Assembly: GCF_001423125.1 (NCBI RefSeq)
Contig: NZ_LMNW01000001.1
Span: 267,944 to 331,943, forward strand
Source of the DNA: Duganella sp. Leaf126
Lineage (GTDB): Bacteria > Pseudomonadota > Gammaproteobacteria > Burkholderiales > Burkholderiaceae_D
Direction of reading: 5' to 3'
DNA length: 64,000 nucleotides
Position numbers and translations under genes: made by a program. The notes below the pieces were generated by a model. The model saw only the letters and a program-made list of their open reading frames with translations, made no database searches and was not told the origin of the DNA. This document shows positions 44,396 to 53,525 of the stretch, in pieces. The first letter of the stretch is position 1. Each line of letters begins with the position of its first letter.

Positions 44396-44917
44396 TTAGG
44401 CGTGTTCTATGGTTAGCGTGAATTGTCCGTCGTCGGCGCGCTTGAGCACGAGCGCCTGCCCTTTCTGCACGGTGACATGGGCGGCCACGAAGTCGGCTGC
44501 CACCGGCAGCTGGCGCTCGCCGCGATCGACCAGGGCGGCCAGCATGATGCGCGCCGGGCGGCCGTAGTCGAACAGCTCGTTGATCGCGGCACGCGTGGTG
44601 CGGCCCGTGTACAGCACGTCGTCGACCAGCAGGATGTTCGCTGCCGCCACATCGAAGCCGATGCTGGTCGGCTTGACCTCGGCCGGCAAGCCTTTTTTGG
44701 CGTAATCGTCGCGGTAGAACGAGACGTCGAGCACGCCGCAGCGGTCGGACAGGCCGAGGTCGGCCGCCAGGCGTTCGGCGATCCAGGCGCCGCCCGAGTG
44801 GATGCCGACGATGGCGACATCAGCGACACCGGCCAGGCCGGCCTTGACGTCCGCCAGCAGCGCGGCGTACAGCGCTTCGGCATCGAGTTGGTTGGGGTTT
44901 ATTGTAGGCATGGTCAA
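44396..44917 (-). CDS. pyrR: PyrR family regulator / uracil phosphoribosyltransferase
   Basis: A 173-residue phosphoribosyltransferase-fold protein. The PRPP loop [18 protein letters not shown] near residues 95-112 and the upstream [15 protein letters not shown] near 75-89 match PyrR. In Gram-positive bacteria PyrR binds pyr mRNA to cause attenuation; in proteobacteria its regulatory role is uncertain and it may mainly act as an enzyme. No PyrR-type RNA hairpin was recognised in front of pyrB, where only five bases separate the genes. It overlaps ruvX by four bases. Confidence 0.93.
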   Translation of the reverse strand: MTMPTINPNQLDAEALYAALLADVKAGLAGVADVAIVGIHSGGAWIAERLAADLGLSDRCGVLDVSFYRDDYAKKGLPAEVKPTSIGFDVAAANILLVDDVLYTGRTTRAAINELFDYGRPARIMLAALVDRGERQLPVAADFVAAHVTVQKGQALVLKRADDGQFTLTIEHA

Positions 44918-45300
44918 TGGGCGTCGAAATATTGTTGCAGGATGACGGCGGCGGCGCGGTCGTCGATGACCTCGCCCCGCCGGGACGCGATCACGGCCGA
45001 CGAGTACCGCTCATCGACCAGCGTCACCGGCAGGTTGAAGCGGCCGTGCAGCTGGTTGGCGAACTTGCGCGCGCGCGCCGTCATGTCGTGGGGAGTGCCG
45101 TCCGGGTGCATGGGCAGCCCGACCACCAGCAGCGCAGGCTGCCATTCGTCGAGCAGGGCCCCGATGGCGGCGAACCGGGTGGCGTTGTCGATTGCGGCGA
45201 TGACCTGGAGCGGCGTGGCCTGGCGCATCAGGGTATTTCCCATGGCCACACCGATGCGTTTGACGCCGAAATCGAAGGCAAAGATGGTGTCTGCTGTCAC
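44914..45300 (-). CDS. ruvX: Holliday junction resolvase-like protein RuvX (YqgF)
   Basis: A 128-residue RNase H-like protein of the YqgF family. The first catalytic strand is [20 protein letters not shown] at residues 5-24, with the acidic residue in [20 protein letters not shown] near 58-73 and [16 protein letters not shown] near 96-111 are the other family signatures. In E. coli it acts on 5' ends of pre-16S rRNA. The yqgE-ruvX-pyrR-pyrB order is widely conserved in beta- and gammaproteobacteria. Confidence 0.94.
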   Translation of the reverse strand: MTADTIFAFDFGVKRIGVAMGNTLMRQATPLQVIAAIDNATRFAAIGALLDEWQPALLVVGLPMHPDGTPHDMTARARKFANQLHGRFNLPVTLVDERYSSAVIASRRGEVIDDRAAAVILQQYFDAH

Positions 45301-45335
45301 ACCGACCTCACAGCGATGTCACCGTACACCACGCT

Positions 45336-46004
45336 TCACGCATGGCCGGCCTCGGACGCGAGCATCAGCGGGTCGATGCCGAGCAGGCGGATTGCCGCCG
45401 TGTAGCGTTGTTCGATCGGCACATCGAACAGGATGTCGGGATCGGCGCCGACCGTGAGCCAGCCATTGCGGCCGATCTCGCTCTCGAGCTGGCCCGGGCT
45501 CCAGCCCGCGTAACCGATCGATACCAGCATGCGCGGCGGCCCCTCGCCCGACGCTACCGCCTCGAGCACGTCGATCGACGTGGTAAAAGCCACGTCGCTG
45601 GTGACGGTCAGCGACGACGAATAGCGCTGGCCTGGCGTATGCAGCACGAAACCGCGGTCGTCCTGCACGGGGCCGCCGAACATCACGGGCTGATCGACCG
45701 CACTGTCCTGTTCGCTGTCGAGCTTGAGGTCGATGCGCTCGAACAGCACCTGCATGGTCATGTCGGTAGGCTTGTTGATGACCACACCCAGCACGCCGTT
45801 TTCGTTGTGTTCGCACACATAGACGACGGTGCCGCCGAACACCGGGTCTTGCATGGAAGGCATGGCGATCAGGAAGTGATTGGCCAGGTTCAGTTGCGGG
45901 GCCGGGGTCTCTGCCCCGGTGACAGTACCATCGACGGGGGCCAGCGGGTCTTCCTGTAACAAGCCGGTAACAGGAAGCATATTGCCGATTTTGCTCTTCT
46001 TCAT
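45336..46004 (-). CDS. yqgE: YqgE/AlgH family protein (UPF0301)
   Basis: A protein of about 222 residues with the AlgH fold: NLANHFLIAMPSMQDPVFGG, then VVYVCEHNENGVLGVVINKP, then VMFGGPVQDDRGFVLHTPG, then SIGYAGWSPGQLESEI. Function is not settled; a role in alginate regulation was suggested in Pseudomonas. The N-terminal about 30 residues (to ETPAPQ) are an extension compared with shorter relatives. ATG at 46004 is chosen because GAGAG lies eight bases upstream; ATGs at 46010 and 46067 are in frame. It opens the operon and is divergent from the photolyase gene. Confidence 0.9.
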   Translation of the reverse strand: MKKSKIGNMLPVTGLLQEDPLAPVDGTVTGAETPAPQLNLANHFLIAMPSMQDPVFGGTVVYVCEHNENGVLGVVINKPTDMTMQVLFERIDLKLDSEQDSAVDQPVMFGGPVQDDRGFVLHTPGQRYSSSLTVTSDVAFTTSIDVLEAVASGEGPPRMLVSIGYAGWSPGQLESEIGRNGWLTVGADPDILFDVPIEQRYTAAIRLLGIDPLMLASEAGHA

Positions 46005-46140
46005 ACGCATTGCTCTCTGTGTGCGGGGCCGCGCGCTGCGGTCGGTGCTAGTATTCGCATCTAGCAAAACACCGCGTAGTTTACACTGAAATCACGACGC
46101 ACCCACGATTGCGTTGCCCCACGAGACAGACATCGACTTG

Positions 46141-47586
46141 ATGAAACACAAATCCACCCTGGTATGGCTGCGCCGCGATCTGCGGGTTTTCGACCACGTC
46201 GCCCTGCACCAGGCGCTGCAGGACAGCGACAAAGTCCACTGCGTTTTCATCTACGACACCACGATCCTGGACCCGCTGCCGCGCCAGGACCGGCGCGCCG
46301 ACTTCATCCACGCCAGCCTTGCCGAGGTGGACGCCGAATTGCGCCAGCTGGGCGGCTGCCTGCTGGCGCGCCACGGCGACCCGCTTACCGAGATCCCGGC
46401 GCTGGCCGCCGAGTTGAAGGTCGATGCCGTGTATTGCAACCACGACTATGAGCCGCAGGCAATCGCACGCGACGCCGCCGTCGCCCGCGCGCTCGAAGCC
46501 GACGACCGCGCGCTGGTGGGCTTCAAGGACCAGGTGGTATTCGAGAAAAGCGAGGTGCTGTCGCAGACCGGGGGCGTCTTTTCCGTGTTCACGCCGTACA
46601 AAAACGCCTGGCTCAAGAAGCTCGACGCCGATCCGAGCGTGATCGCGCCGTTCCACATTGAGCCGCACGCAGCGCGCCTGGCGCCGCCGCCCAAGGGAGC
46701 CAAGCTGCCGACGCTCAAGCAGCTCGGTTTCGAGCCGAGCAACCTGGCCGAACTGAAGATCCCCACCGGCATGTCGGGCGCGGCGCAGCTGTTCGACGAT
46801 TTTCTGGCGCGCATTGCCGACTACAAGACCGCACGCGACTTCCCGGCCGTGAAAGGCCCGTCGTACCTGTCGCTGCATTTCCGTTTCGGCACCCTGTCGG
46901 TGCGCCACCTGGTACGCACGGTGGTGGACCTGATGGCGCGCGGCAGCGGCGGCGACGGCGCAGCGGTATGGCTGTCCGAACTGATCTGGCGCGAATTCTA
47001 CGCCATGATTTTGTTCCACCACCCGCACGTGGCGGGCGCCGCCTTCAAGCCGGCCTACGATGCCATCGAGTGGGAGACGGGCAAACAGGCCGACGAACTG
47101 TTTGCTGCCTGGTGCGAGGCGCGTACCGGCTACCCGCTGGTGGACGCTGCCATGCTGCAGCTGAACCAGACCGGTTATATGCACAACCGCCTGCGCATGG
47201 TGACTGCCTGCTTCCTGATCAAGGACCTGGGGATCGACTGGCGCCGCGGTGAGGCCTACTTCGCGCTGCACCTGAACGACTTCGACCTGGCCTCCAACAA
47301 CGGCGGCTGGCAATGGGCGGCGTCGTCGGGCTGCGATGCCCAGCCCTACTTCCGCATCTTCAACCCGGTCAAGCAGTCGGAAAAATTCGACGGCGCCGGC
47401 AAATTCATCCGCCGTTACCTGCCGCAGCTGAGCCACCTGAGCGACAAGGAAATCCACGCGCCGTGGCTGCATGCGCGCGATGAAAAGCTCGATTATCCGG
47501 CCCCGGTCGTGATGCACGACGAAGCGCGCAAGCGCACGCTCGAGCGCTACGAGGTGGTCAAGCAGGTCAAGCCTGCCGACGCGTAA
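46141..47586 (+). CDS. phrB: Deoxyribodipyrimidine photo-lyase (class I CPD photolyase)
   Basis: A 481-residue light-driven DNA repair flavoenzyme. The antenna domain starts with STLVWLRRDLRVFDHVAL at residues 5-22. The FAD-binding domain has ELIWREFYAMILFHHPHV near 280-297, RTGYPLVDAAMLQLNQTGY, MHNRLRMVTACFLIKDLG, and NNGGWQWAASSGCDAQPYFR near 387-406, with the asparagine that contacts N5 of FAD in SNNGGW. ATG 46141 starts the conserved N-terminus; a TTG nine codons earlier is less likely. Its 3' end overlaps the convergent chpA gene by 20 bases. Confidence 0.95.
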   Translation: MKHKSTLVWLRRDLRVFDHVALHQALQDSDKVHCVFIYDTTILDPLPRQDRRADFIHASLAEVDAELRQLGGCLLARHGDPLTEIPALAAELKVDAVYCNHDYEPQAIARDAAVARALEADDRALVGFKDQVVFEKSEVLSQTGGVFSVFTPYKNAWLKKLDADPSVIAPFHIEPHAARLAPPPKGAKLPTLKQLGFEPSNLAELKIPTGMSGAAQLFDDFLARIADYKTARDFPAVKGPSYLSLHFRFGTLSVRHLVRTVVDLMARGSGGDGAAVWLSELIWREFYAMILFHHPHVAGAAFKPAYDAIEWETGKQADELFAAWCEARTGYPLVDAAMLQLNQTGYMHNRLRMVTACFLIKDLGIDWRRGEAYFALHLNDFDLASNNGGWQWAASSGCDAQPYFRIFNPVKQSEKFDGAGKFIRRYLPQLSHLSDKEIHAPWLHARDEKLDYPAPVVMHDEARKRTLERYEVVKQVKPADA

Positions 47587-50500
47587 GCAGGTCCTGCATG
47601 GCGGCCAGCAGCGCCGGCTCCTGGAACGGCTTGCCGAAGAACGCATCCACGCCCAGCGTCAGCGCATGGTTGCGGTGCTTGTCGGCGCTGCGCGAGGTAA
47701 TCATGATGACCGGCGTGGCCGCCGTCTGCGGATTGGCCCGCAGCTGGCGCATCAGGTCGAAGCCGTCCATGCGCGGCATTTCGATATCGACCAGCAGCAG
47801 GTCGGGGCTGACCGCGCGCAGCTGCTCGAGCGCATCGACGCCGTCATTGGCCAGCAGTACACGGTAGCCTTCGCGCTCGAGCAGGCGCGCGGTCACGCGG
47901 CGCACCGTCATCGAGTCGTCGACCACCATCACCGTGGCGCGGCAGCAGGCCGGATCTGCGCCCGCGGGGTCGTGAACCGCCTGCGCGTACTGTGCACGCG
48001 CTTCCGGGTGCTGCGCCAGGTGCTGCACCAGCGCCACCGGATTCAGGATCAACACGATGTCGCCGGAACCCAGCACGGTGGCGCCGGCGATACCGGCCAT
48101 GCGTGCGAGCTGCGGACCGATATTCTTGACCACCACCTCGCGGTTGCCCAGCACCGCGTCGACCTGCAGCGCCAGCCGCTCGGCACCGTTCTTGAGCAGC
48201 ATGACCGGCGCCGATTCGCCGGCCTGGGCCTCGGACGCAGCGCCAGCGCCAAGCAGCGCCGGCAGGTAATGCAGGGCGGCCTGGCGCCCGTGCAGCGTCA
48301 GGTGGCCGCTGGCGCGCGCGGCGGCCAGCGCCTCCGCGCGCATCGGCTGCACGTCGTCGACCAGGATGGCCGGCAAGGCGTAGCTGCGGCCGCCGGCAAC
48401 CACCAGCACCACCTGCGTTACCGCCAGCGTCAGCGGCAGGCGGATCACGAAGCGCGTGCCCTGGCCCGGCGTCGATTCCAGGTCGACCCGGCCGCCCAGG
48501 GACTGCGCCTCGGCCTGGACGATGTCCAGGCCCACGCCGCGCCCGGACAAGGCGGTCAGCGCCTCGGCAGTGGTAAAGCCGGGTTCGAAAATCAGGTCGG
48601 CGATCTGGGCGTCGGTCACTTGCTCGTCCGCTGCCAGCAAGCCGGTGGCCAGCCCCCGGGCGCGGATGCGTTCCAGATCGAGGCCGGCGCCGTCGTCGGA
48701 AAATTCGATGACCATCTCGTTGCCCTGCTGCGCCACCTCCATCAATAGTTCGCCGGTCTCGCTCTTGCCGGCAGCAGCCCGCGCAGCGCGCGCTTCCACG
48801 CCGTGGGCGATCGCGTTGCGCAGCAGGTGCTCCAACGGTGCCGCCATGCGTTCGAGCACGCCGCGGTCGATTTCCACGCTGCCGCCGCGCAGGTCGAGGT
48901 TGACCCGCTTGTCCACCTCCTTGGCGCTCTGGCGCGCCACGCGGAACAGGCGCTCGGCGATGCTGGCGAACGGCACCATGCGCACCAGCATCAGGTCGCG
49001 CTGGAGGTCGCGCGTCACGCGTCCCTGCAATCCCAGGTCGTCGCCGGCGCGCTGCACGCCGTGCGACAGCTGCTCGTGCAGGCTGGCGGCGTCGTTCACG
49101 CTCTCGGCCATCATGCGCGTGAGTTCCTGCAGGCGGGTGAAGCGGTCGAATTCGAGCGGATCGAAATCGCGCTCGCCGAGGTCGGCCCGGCGCGACATGC
49201 TCGACGCGATCTGCGATTCGGCCTGCATATCGATTTCACGCAGCTGGCGCCGCAGGCGCGCCAGGTTGTCGGCCGCGTCGCCGAGCATGGCGCGCATGGC
49301 GCCCACTTGGTCTTCCAGCCGCGCGCGCGCGATCGCCACTTCGCCGGCCTGGTTGACCAGCCGGTCGAGGATGTCGGCACGCACCCGCACCAGCGGAGAC
49401 TTCGCCGGCTGGTCGTCGGCCCACGACGGCGCCGCCGGCGCGGCATCGGGGGCGCCGCCCTGCTGCAACTGCTCGAACAGCAGCAGGGCGTGGTCGTAAT
49501 GGGCCAGCAGTTCGTCGAACGCCGCAGGCGTGGCAGCACCGCCGTGCACCATGTTGCCGATGTGGGTTTCGATGTCGTGCACATGCTGGCCCAGACGCAT
49601 GGCCCCCGCCATGCGCGCGCTGCCTTTGATTGTATGCAGCAGCCGCAGCAAGCCCTGCGCGTGGCTGGCGTCAGTCGGCGCGGCCTGCCAGGCGCGCAAT
49701 GCTTCGCCCACCTGCGGCAGCAGGTCGGCGCCCTCTTCCAGGAACACAGCCAGCAGCTCGGCATCGAGTTCGTCGTGGAAGACCGCCGGCGCAGCATTGC
49801 ACTGCGGCGCAGCCGCCAGCGGCAGTTCGGTGATGCCGGCACCGGCCGTGGCGTGGAACGACGACGCTTCCGTTTCCGCGGCGGCGTCCGCCTGGGGGCG
49901 ATCCTGGAATGCCGTATGCGGTTCAGCCTGTGAGTTCGACTGCGGTTCAGCCTGTGATTCCGTCTCTGGTTCCGCCTGTGATTCCGTCTTTGGTTGCGGC
50001 TGTGATTCCGTCTCTGGTTCCGCTTGTGATTCCGTCTCTGGTTGCGGCTGTGCTTCCGTCTCTGGTTTCGCCTGTGATTCCGCCGGCATCTCCGCGTGCG
50101 CTTCTGCCTCGTCGTGCGTCCGAGCTTCCATTTGCGTTTCCGCCTCGGGTGGCCCCTGCGTCGACGCGGCGGCGTGCAGGTCGGGGTGCGTGGCCGACTG
50201 CGCTGCCGGCGCTGCCGGCGGCAGCTGCTGGCCGCCAGCGTCCGCTCCCGGGTTGGCTGCGGACGTGAACTCCGGTTGCGCAGTCAACGCAGCGCCCGCA
50301 GTGGCCGCCGCAACCGGCGCGGCAAGCTGCAACGCCGGATCGGCAAACGCCTCGTCGAAGGCGGCGTTGAACAGGTCGTCGATGTCGTCGTCCACGCGTG
50401 GCGCAGCCGTGGCCGCCGCGACTGTCCCTGGCGCCGGCACCGGCGCCGCGCCGGCCGGCACGCTGCCGCTCAGTGCTGCGTACACCTGGCGGAACATGGC

Positions 50501-53494
50501 GTCGAGCGGGGCTTCGTCCGGCGCGGGAACGCCGGACGCCTGCGCATCGAGGTTCGCTGCATCGGCAGCCGCTGCATCGGCAGCCGCTGCTTCGGCAGCC
50601 GCTGCTTCGGTGATCCCTGCATCGGTGGCCGCTGCGTCGGCAGCCGCTGCTTCGGGCGGTGCGGTGCCGGAAGCAGAAGCGCCGATGGCTGAAGCACCGG
50701 CGCCGGGCGTCTCCGACGGCGGCACACCGGCAGTCAGCAGGTCGTACGCCTGACGGAACATGGCGTCGAGCGGGGACTCGTCCGGTGCGCGGACGCCGGA
50801 CGCACGGGTATCGTGGTCTGCTGCGTCGGCATCCGCAGCATCGGTAGCCGCTGCTTCGGCAACAGCTGCTTCGGGCGCCGCTGTGTAGGACGCCGAAGCG
50901 TCGGCGGCTGAAGCGCCGGCGCGGGGCGTCTCCGACGGCGCTACCTCGGCAGTCAGCAGGTCGTACACCTGACGGAACATGGCGTCGAGCGGCGATTCCG
51001 TCGCTGGCGGTGCCGTATCCGAAGGCATTTCTTTGCCGAGCGACGCTTCGCCGCCCAGCACAGGTTCCTCGGTGACCGGTTGTGCATCGCCGGTCGGCGC
51101 TCCTCGCTGCGCCTGGCCGTCGGCCACCAACTGGTCGAGATGCGCCTCCAGCGCTGGGTTGGCGGCCGGCGCGGCGGCCTGGGCTTGCGTGCGCAGCGCC
51201 GCCAACGCGGCGATCAGTTCCGGCTGGGCGGCCGGCGCGGCGCCGCTGCCTGCCGTGGCGACCATCTGTTGCAAGCGCTGGGCGGTGAAATCGAACAGGT
51301 CGTGCTGCGCCTGGTCCAGGAACAGGAAGGCGGCTGGCGCCTGCAGCGCGGCCAGCGTGTCTTCCAGCGCCAGCGCCAGTTCGCGCAGGGCGGCAGCGCC
51401 GACCGTGCCCGCAATGCCGGCCAGCGTGTGGGCCGCGCGCAGCGACTGCGGCGCCGCCGGGCGCTGTGCGACCTGCCGCCAGGCGCCGAAATCGTGCACC
51501 AGCTGGTCCACCAGCGCGCTTGCCTCGTCGAAAAAAATGGCCAGCAGCGGCGCCGGCGCGGACAAGCCGCCGGCAGTGGCAGCGTGCGTAACGCCGTCGA
51601 GCACGCGCGCCGCATCGTCGGCCAGGGCTTGCACGCGGTCGCGCAGCGGCGCCAGCGCGCCCTGGTCTGCCAGCAGATCGGTCCAGCCGCGCACCGCGCG
51701 CGCGCAGCGTTCGAGCAAGGCGTGCAGCGCATCGTTTGCCGGGCGTTGTTCAGCGAGCCAGGTGTTCAGCACCCGCTCGACCGCCTGCGCGCCGTCGGCG
51801 AAGTCGTCGAGCGCCACGGCGCGCGCGCTGCCCTTCAGGGTATTGAACGAGCGGCGCAGCATGATCAGGCGCTGTTCATCGGCGTGGCCGCCGTGCGGTG
51901 CACGGGTGTCTGCCGGCCGGTCAGCCACCTCGCCGGCCAGCGCGGCATCGACGCCGTCGAGCGTCTCGCGCGCTTCCGCGATGAACAAGGCCAGCAGGTG
52001 CGGCGCATCGGCCGCCGTTTCTGCTGCCGCCGCCAGCTCGGGCGGGGGGGCCGGCGCGGGCGCCGGCACCGCCTGGTCGAGTACGGGAATCGCTTCCGCA
52101 CCCGGCATTTTGGCAAACGGCACGGCGCGGAAACTGCCCTGCTGCGCATCGTAGGCGTAGCGCTCGTGCGCGCCGGCTGCATTGTGCGCCAGCAGTTCGG
52201 CAAAGAAGCCCAGCGCACTGACGTTGTGCACCACGTCGTCGAGCGTCCTGGCCTGCAGCGCCAAGTCGCCGCTCTGGTCGGTCCGCGTTGCCAGCGTGTC
52301 CAGTTGCGCGCGCACCTGCAGGGACGCCTGCGCAGCCGCCGGCTGCTCGAGGTCGGCCAGCGTGGCATGCAGCGCATCGAGCACCGGCAGCATCGCCGTC
52401 AGGCCTGCCCGCTGCTGCGGATCGGCATGGAAGCGGTCCAGCGCATGCTCGACCGCGCGCAACGCCTCCTTGATCTCGGCGGTGGTCTGCGCTGGCGGCG
52501 CGTCTTGCCAGGACCGCGCCTGGGCCGGCGCCAGCGCGTCGCGCTGACCGTAGCGGCGGCGCTCGTAATCGGGCGGCACCAGCCCGGCCAGCGCGAACGC
52601 CGCGTGCAGCGCGCGCGCGGTGGCCGAACTGCTGTCCGCCCCGGCCACCGCGACAAAGAACAGCGCGTCGCGCAACATGGCGTCCGGTTGCGCCGGGTTG
52701 CCCTGGCTCAGGCGCCGTAATTGCAGGTTGATCAGGCCGAACAGCTGCTTGACCGGCACGCTGGCGGCGATGTCGCCGCCCGCCACCAGCTCGGCGAACG
52801 CCTGCAATGCCAGCCAGAAGGTCCGCGGCTTATCTTGCCGCTGGCCGGCCGCCACCGCTGCCACGGCCTCGGTCAGGGCGGCCGCATGGGCGCGCTGCTG
52901 CGCGGCGTCCGTGCTTTTCAGGTAAGGCAGCAGCGCGCGCTCGAAGCGCTGGCGGCAGGCGACATAGTCCGGCTCGGCGTCGGTCCCGCTCTGCGCTGCG
53001 ACCGGCGCCGGTTCCACCGTGCGCGCCAGGTCCGGGAAAAACAGGTCGGCGGGATGGATGCGCTCGGCGCCCACGATGTCCTGCACCGCGCGGTAGTATG
53101 GATACAGTCTGGCCGGTTGCGACGGCGCGCCGCCGAGCAGCTCCTCCAGGTACTCGACCAGCGCCAGGTACAGCTGGGTCACCGCGTCCACGTGGTCGGC
53201 GCTGCACTTGACGGCGCCGGACTTGAAACGATCGAGTGCGGTTTCCGCCAGCGCCGTGACCTGGACCACGCCCTCCACGTCCACCATCTGCAAGGCGCCG
53301 TGCGCCTGGTGCAGATGGGTTTTGGCCAGCTGCAGCCGGGTCGCCTGGTCTTCGGCAGCCAGGCCGCCCGCTTCCTGCAGCGCGGTGCGCGAGCGGGCCA
53401 GGGCTTCGCGGATTTCCTCCATGACCCAGGACAGCGGACCGGTATCGATCGGGGCCCGGGCTGCTGCTGGCGTGGATGTGTCTATGCTCGTCAT
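47567..53494 (-). CDS. chpA: ChpA/PilL-type multi-Hpt hybrid CheA kinase with C-terminal receiver
   Basis: A 1975-residue chemosensory kinase for type IV pilus signalling. Hpt-like phosphotransfer segments appear near residue 65 (LHQAHGALQMV), 550 (FNTLKGSARAV), 688 (AHTLAGIAGTVG) and 1287 (LLHTIKGSARMAG). After the last come a dimerisation region (LDRLVNQAGEVAIARAR, near 1375), the ATPase (LLRNAIAHGVEARA near 1555, GRGVGLDIVQAEA), a CheW-like domain (near 1690-1820), and a receiver (VMVVDDSMTVRRVTARLLER, phospho-acceptor in LLVDIEMPRMDG, near 1902). Between 830 and 1250 is a long repetitive, disordered, Ala/Glu/Gln-rich linker. It ends the pilG-H-I-J operon. Confidence 0.93.
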   Translation of the reverse strand: MTSIDTSTPAAARAPIDTGPLSWVMEEIREALARSRTALQEAGGLAAEDQATRLQLAKTHLHQAHGALQMVDVEGVVQVTALAETALDRFKSGAVKCSADHVDAVTQLYLALVEYLEELLGGAPSQPARLYPYYRAVQDIVGAERIHPADLFFPDLARTVEPAPVAAQSGTDAEPDYVACRQRFERALLPYLKSTDAAQQRAHAAALTEAVAAVAAGQRQDKPRTFWLALQAFAELVAGGDIAASVPVKQLFGLINLQLRRLSQGNPAQPDAMLRDALFFVAVAGADSSSATARALHAAFALAGLVPPDYERRRYGQRDALAPAQARSWQDAPPAQTTAEIKEALRAVEHALDRFHADPQQRAGLTAMLPVLDALHATLADLEQPAAAQASLQVRAQLDTLATRTDQSGDLALQARTLDDVVHNVSALGFFAELLAHNAAGAHERYAYDAQQGSFRAVPFAKMPGAEAIPVLDQAVPAPAPAPPPELAAAAETAADAPHLLALFIAEARETLDGVDAALAGEVADRPADTRAPHGGHADEQRLIMLRRSFNTLKGSARAVALDDFADGAQAVERVLNTWLAEQRPANDALHALLERCARAVRGWTDLLADQGALAPLRDRVQALADDAARVLDGVTHAATAGGLSAPAPLLAIFFDEASALVDQLVHDFGAWRQVAQRPAAPQSLRAAHTLAGIAGTVGAAALRELALALEDTLAALQAPAAFLFLDQAQHDLFDFTAQRLQQMVATAGSGAAPAAQPELIAALAALRTQAQAAAPAANPALEAHLDQLVADGQAQRGAPTGDAQPVTEEPVLGGEASLGKEMPSDTAPPATESPLDAMFRQVYDLLTAEVAPSETPRAGASAADASASYTAAPEAAVAEAAATDAADADAADHDTRASGVRAPDESPLDAMFRQAYDLLTAGVPPSETPGAGASAIGASASGTAPPEAAAADAAATDAGITEAAAAEAAAADAAAADAANLDAQASGVPAPDEAPLDAMFRQVYAALSGSVPAGAAPVPAPGTVAAATAAPRVDDDIDDLFNAAFDEAFADPALQLAAPVAAATAGAALTAQPEFTSAANPGADAGGQQLPPAAPAAQSATHPDLHAAASTQGPPEAETQMEARTHDEAEAHAEMPAESQAKPETEAQPQPETESQAEPETESQPQPKTESQAEPETESQAEPQSNSQAEPHTAFQDRPQADAAAETEASSFHATAGAGITELPLAAAPQCNAAPAVFHDELDAELLAVFLEEGADLLPQVGEALRAWQAAPTDASHAQGLLRLLHTIKGSARMAGAMRLGQHVHDIETHIGNMVHGGAATPAAFDELLAHYDHALLLFEQLQQGGAPDAAPAAPSWADDQPAKSPLVRVRADILDRLVNQAGEVAIARARLEDQVGAMRAMLGDAADNLARLRRQLREIDMQAESQIASSMSRRADLGERDFDPLEFDRFTRLQELTRMMAESVNDAASLHEQLSHGVQRAGDDLGLQGRVTRDLQRDLMLVRMVPFASIAERLFRVARQSAKEVDKRVNLDLRGGSVEIDRGVLERMAAPLEHLLRNAIAHGVEARAARAAAGKSETGELLMEVAQQGNEMVIEFSDDGAGLDLERIRARGLATGLLAADEQVTDAQIADLIFEPGFTTAEALTALSGRGVGLDIVQAEAQSLGGRVDLESTPGQGTRFVIRLPLTLAVTQVVLVVAGGRSYALPAILVDDVQPMRAEALAAARASGHLTLHGRQAALHYLPALLGAGAASEAQAGESAPVMLLKNGAERLALQVDAVLGNREVVVKNIGPQLARMAGIAGATVLGSGDIVLILNPVALVQHLAQHPEARAQYAQAVHDPAGADPACCRATVMVVDDSMTVRRVTARLLEREGYRVLLANDGVDALEQLRAVSPDLLLVDIEMPRMDGFDLMRQLRANPQTAATPVIMITSRSADKHRNHALTLGVDAFFGKPFQEPALLAAMQDLLTRRQA
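49913..50080 (-). repeat. 24-bp coding minisatellite in chpA (7 units)
   Basis: Seven head-to-tail units of 24 bases encode octapeptides of the form ESQAEPET: ESQAKPET, EAQPQPET, ESQAEPET, ESQPQPKT, ESQAEPET, ESQAEPQS, NSQAEPHT. An eighth degenerate unit follows. Units differ by few bases, which suggests recent copy-number change. The reading frame is kept by any number of units. Confidence 0.9.
50488..51003 (-). repeat. Three coding copies of an LDAMFRQ-motif module in chpA
   Basis: The motif SPLDAMFRQVYDLLTA and close variants occur three times, at 73- and 88-residue spacing. Copies are SPLDAMFRQVYDLLTA near 50950-51000, SPLDAMFRQAYDLLTA near 50735-50780 and APLDAMFRQVYAALSG near 50470-50520. 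The two first copies are followed by PSETP(R/G)AGASA and then Ala-rich linkers. Each motif looks like a short amphipathic helix. Confidence 0.85.
50556..50660 (-). repeat. 15-bp coding minisatellite in chpA (7 units)
   Basis: Seven tandem 15-base units, most reading GCTGC(A/T)TCGGCAGCC on the plus strand, encode an Ala-rich EAAAA/DAAAA pentapeptide array. It lies between the second and third LDAMFRQ modules and forms their linker. Confidence 0.85.
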
Positions 53495-53525
53495 TGCTGG
53501 TACCAGCCTTTCAATGTTGTGCCGC

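Noticed and set aside
49913..50080. Possible CRISPR array
   Set aside because: The 24-bp units are directly adjacent without spacers and encode an in-frame octapeptide array in chpA.
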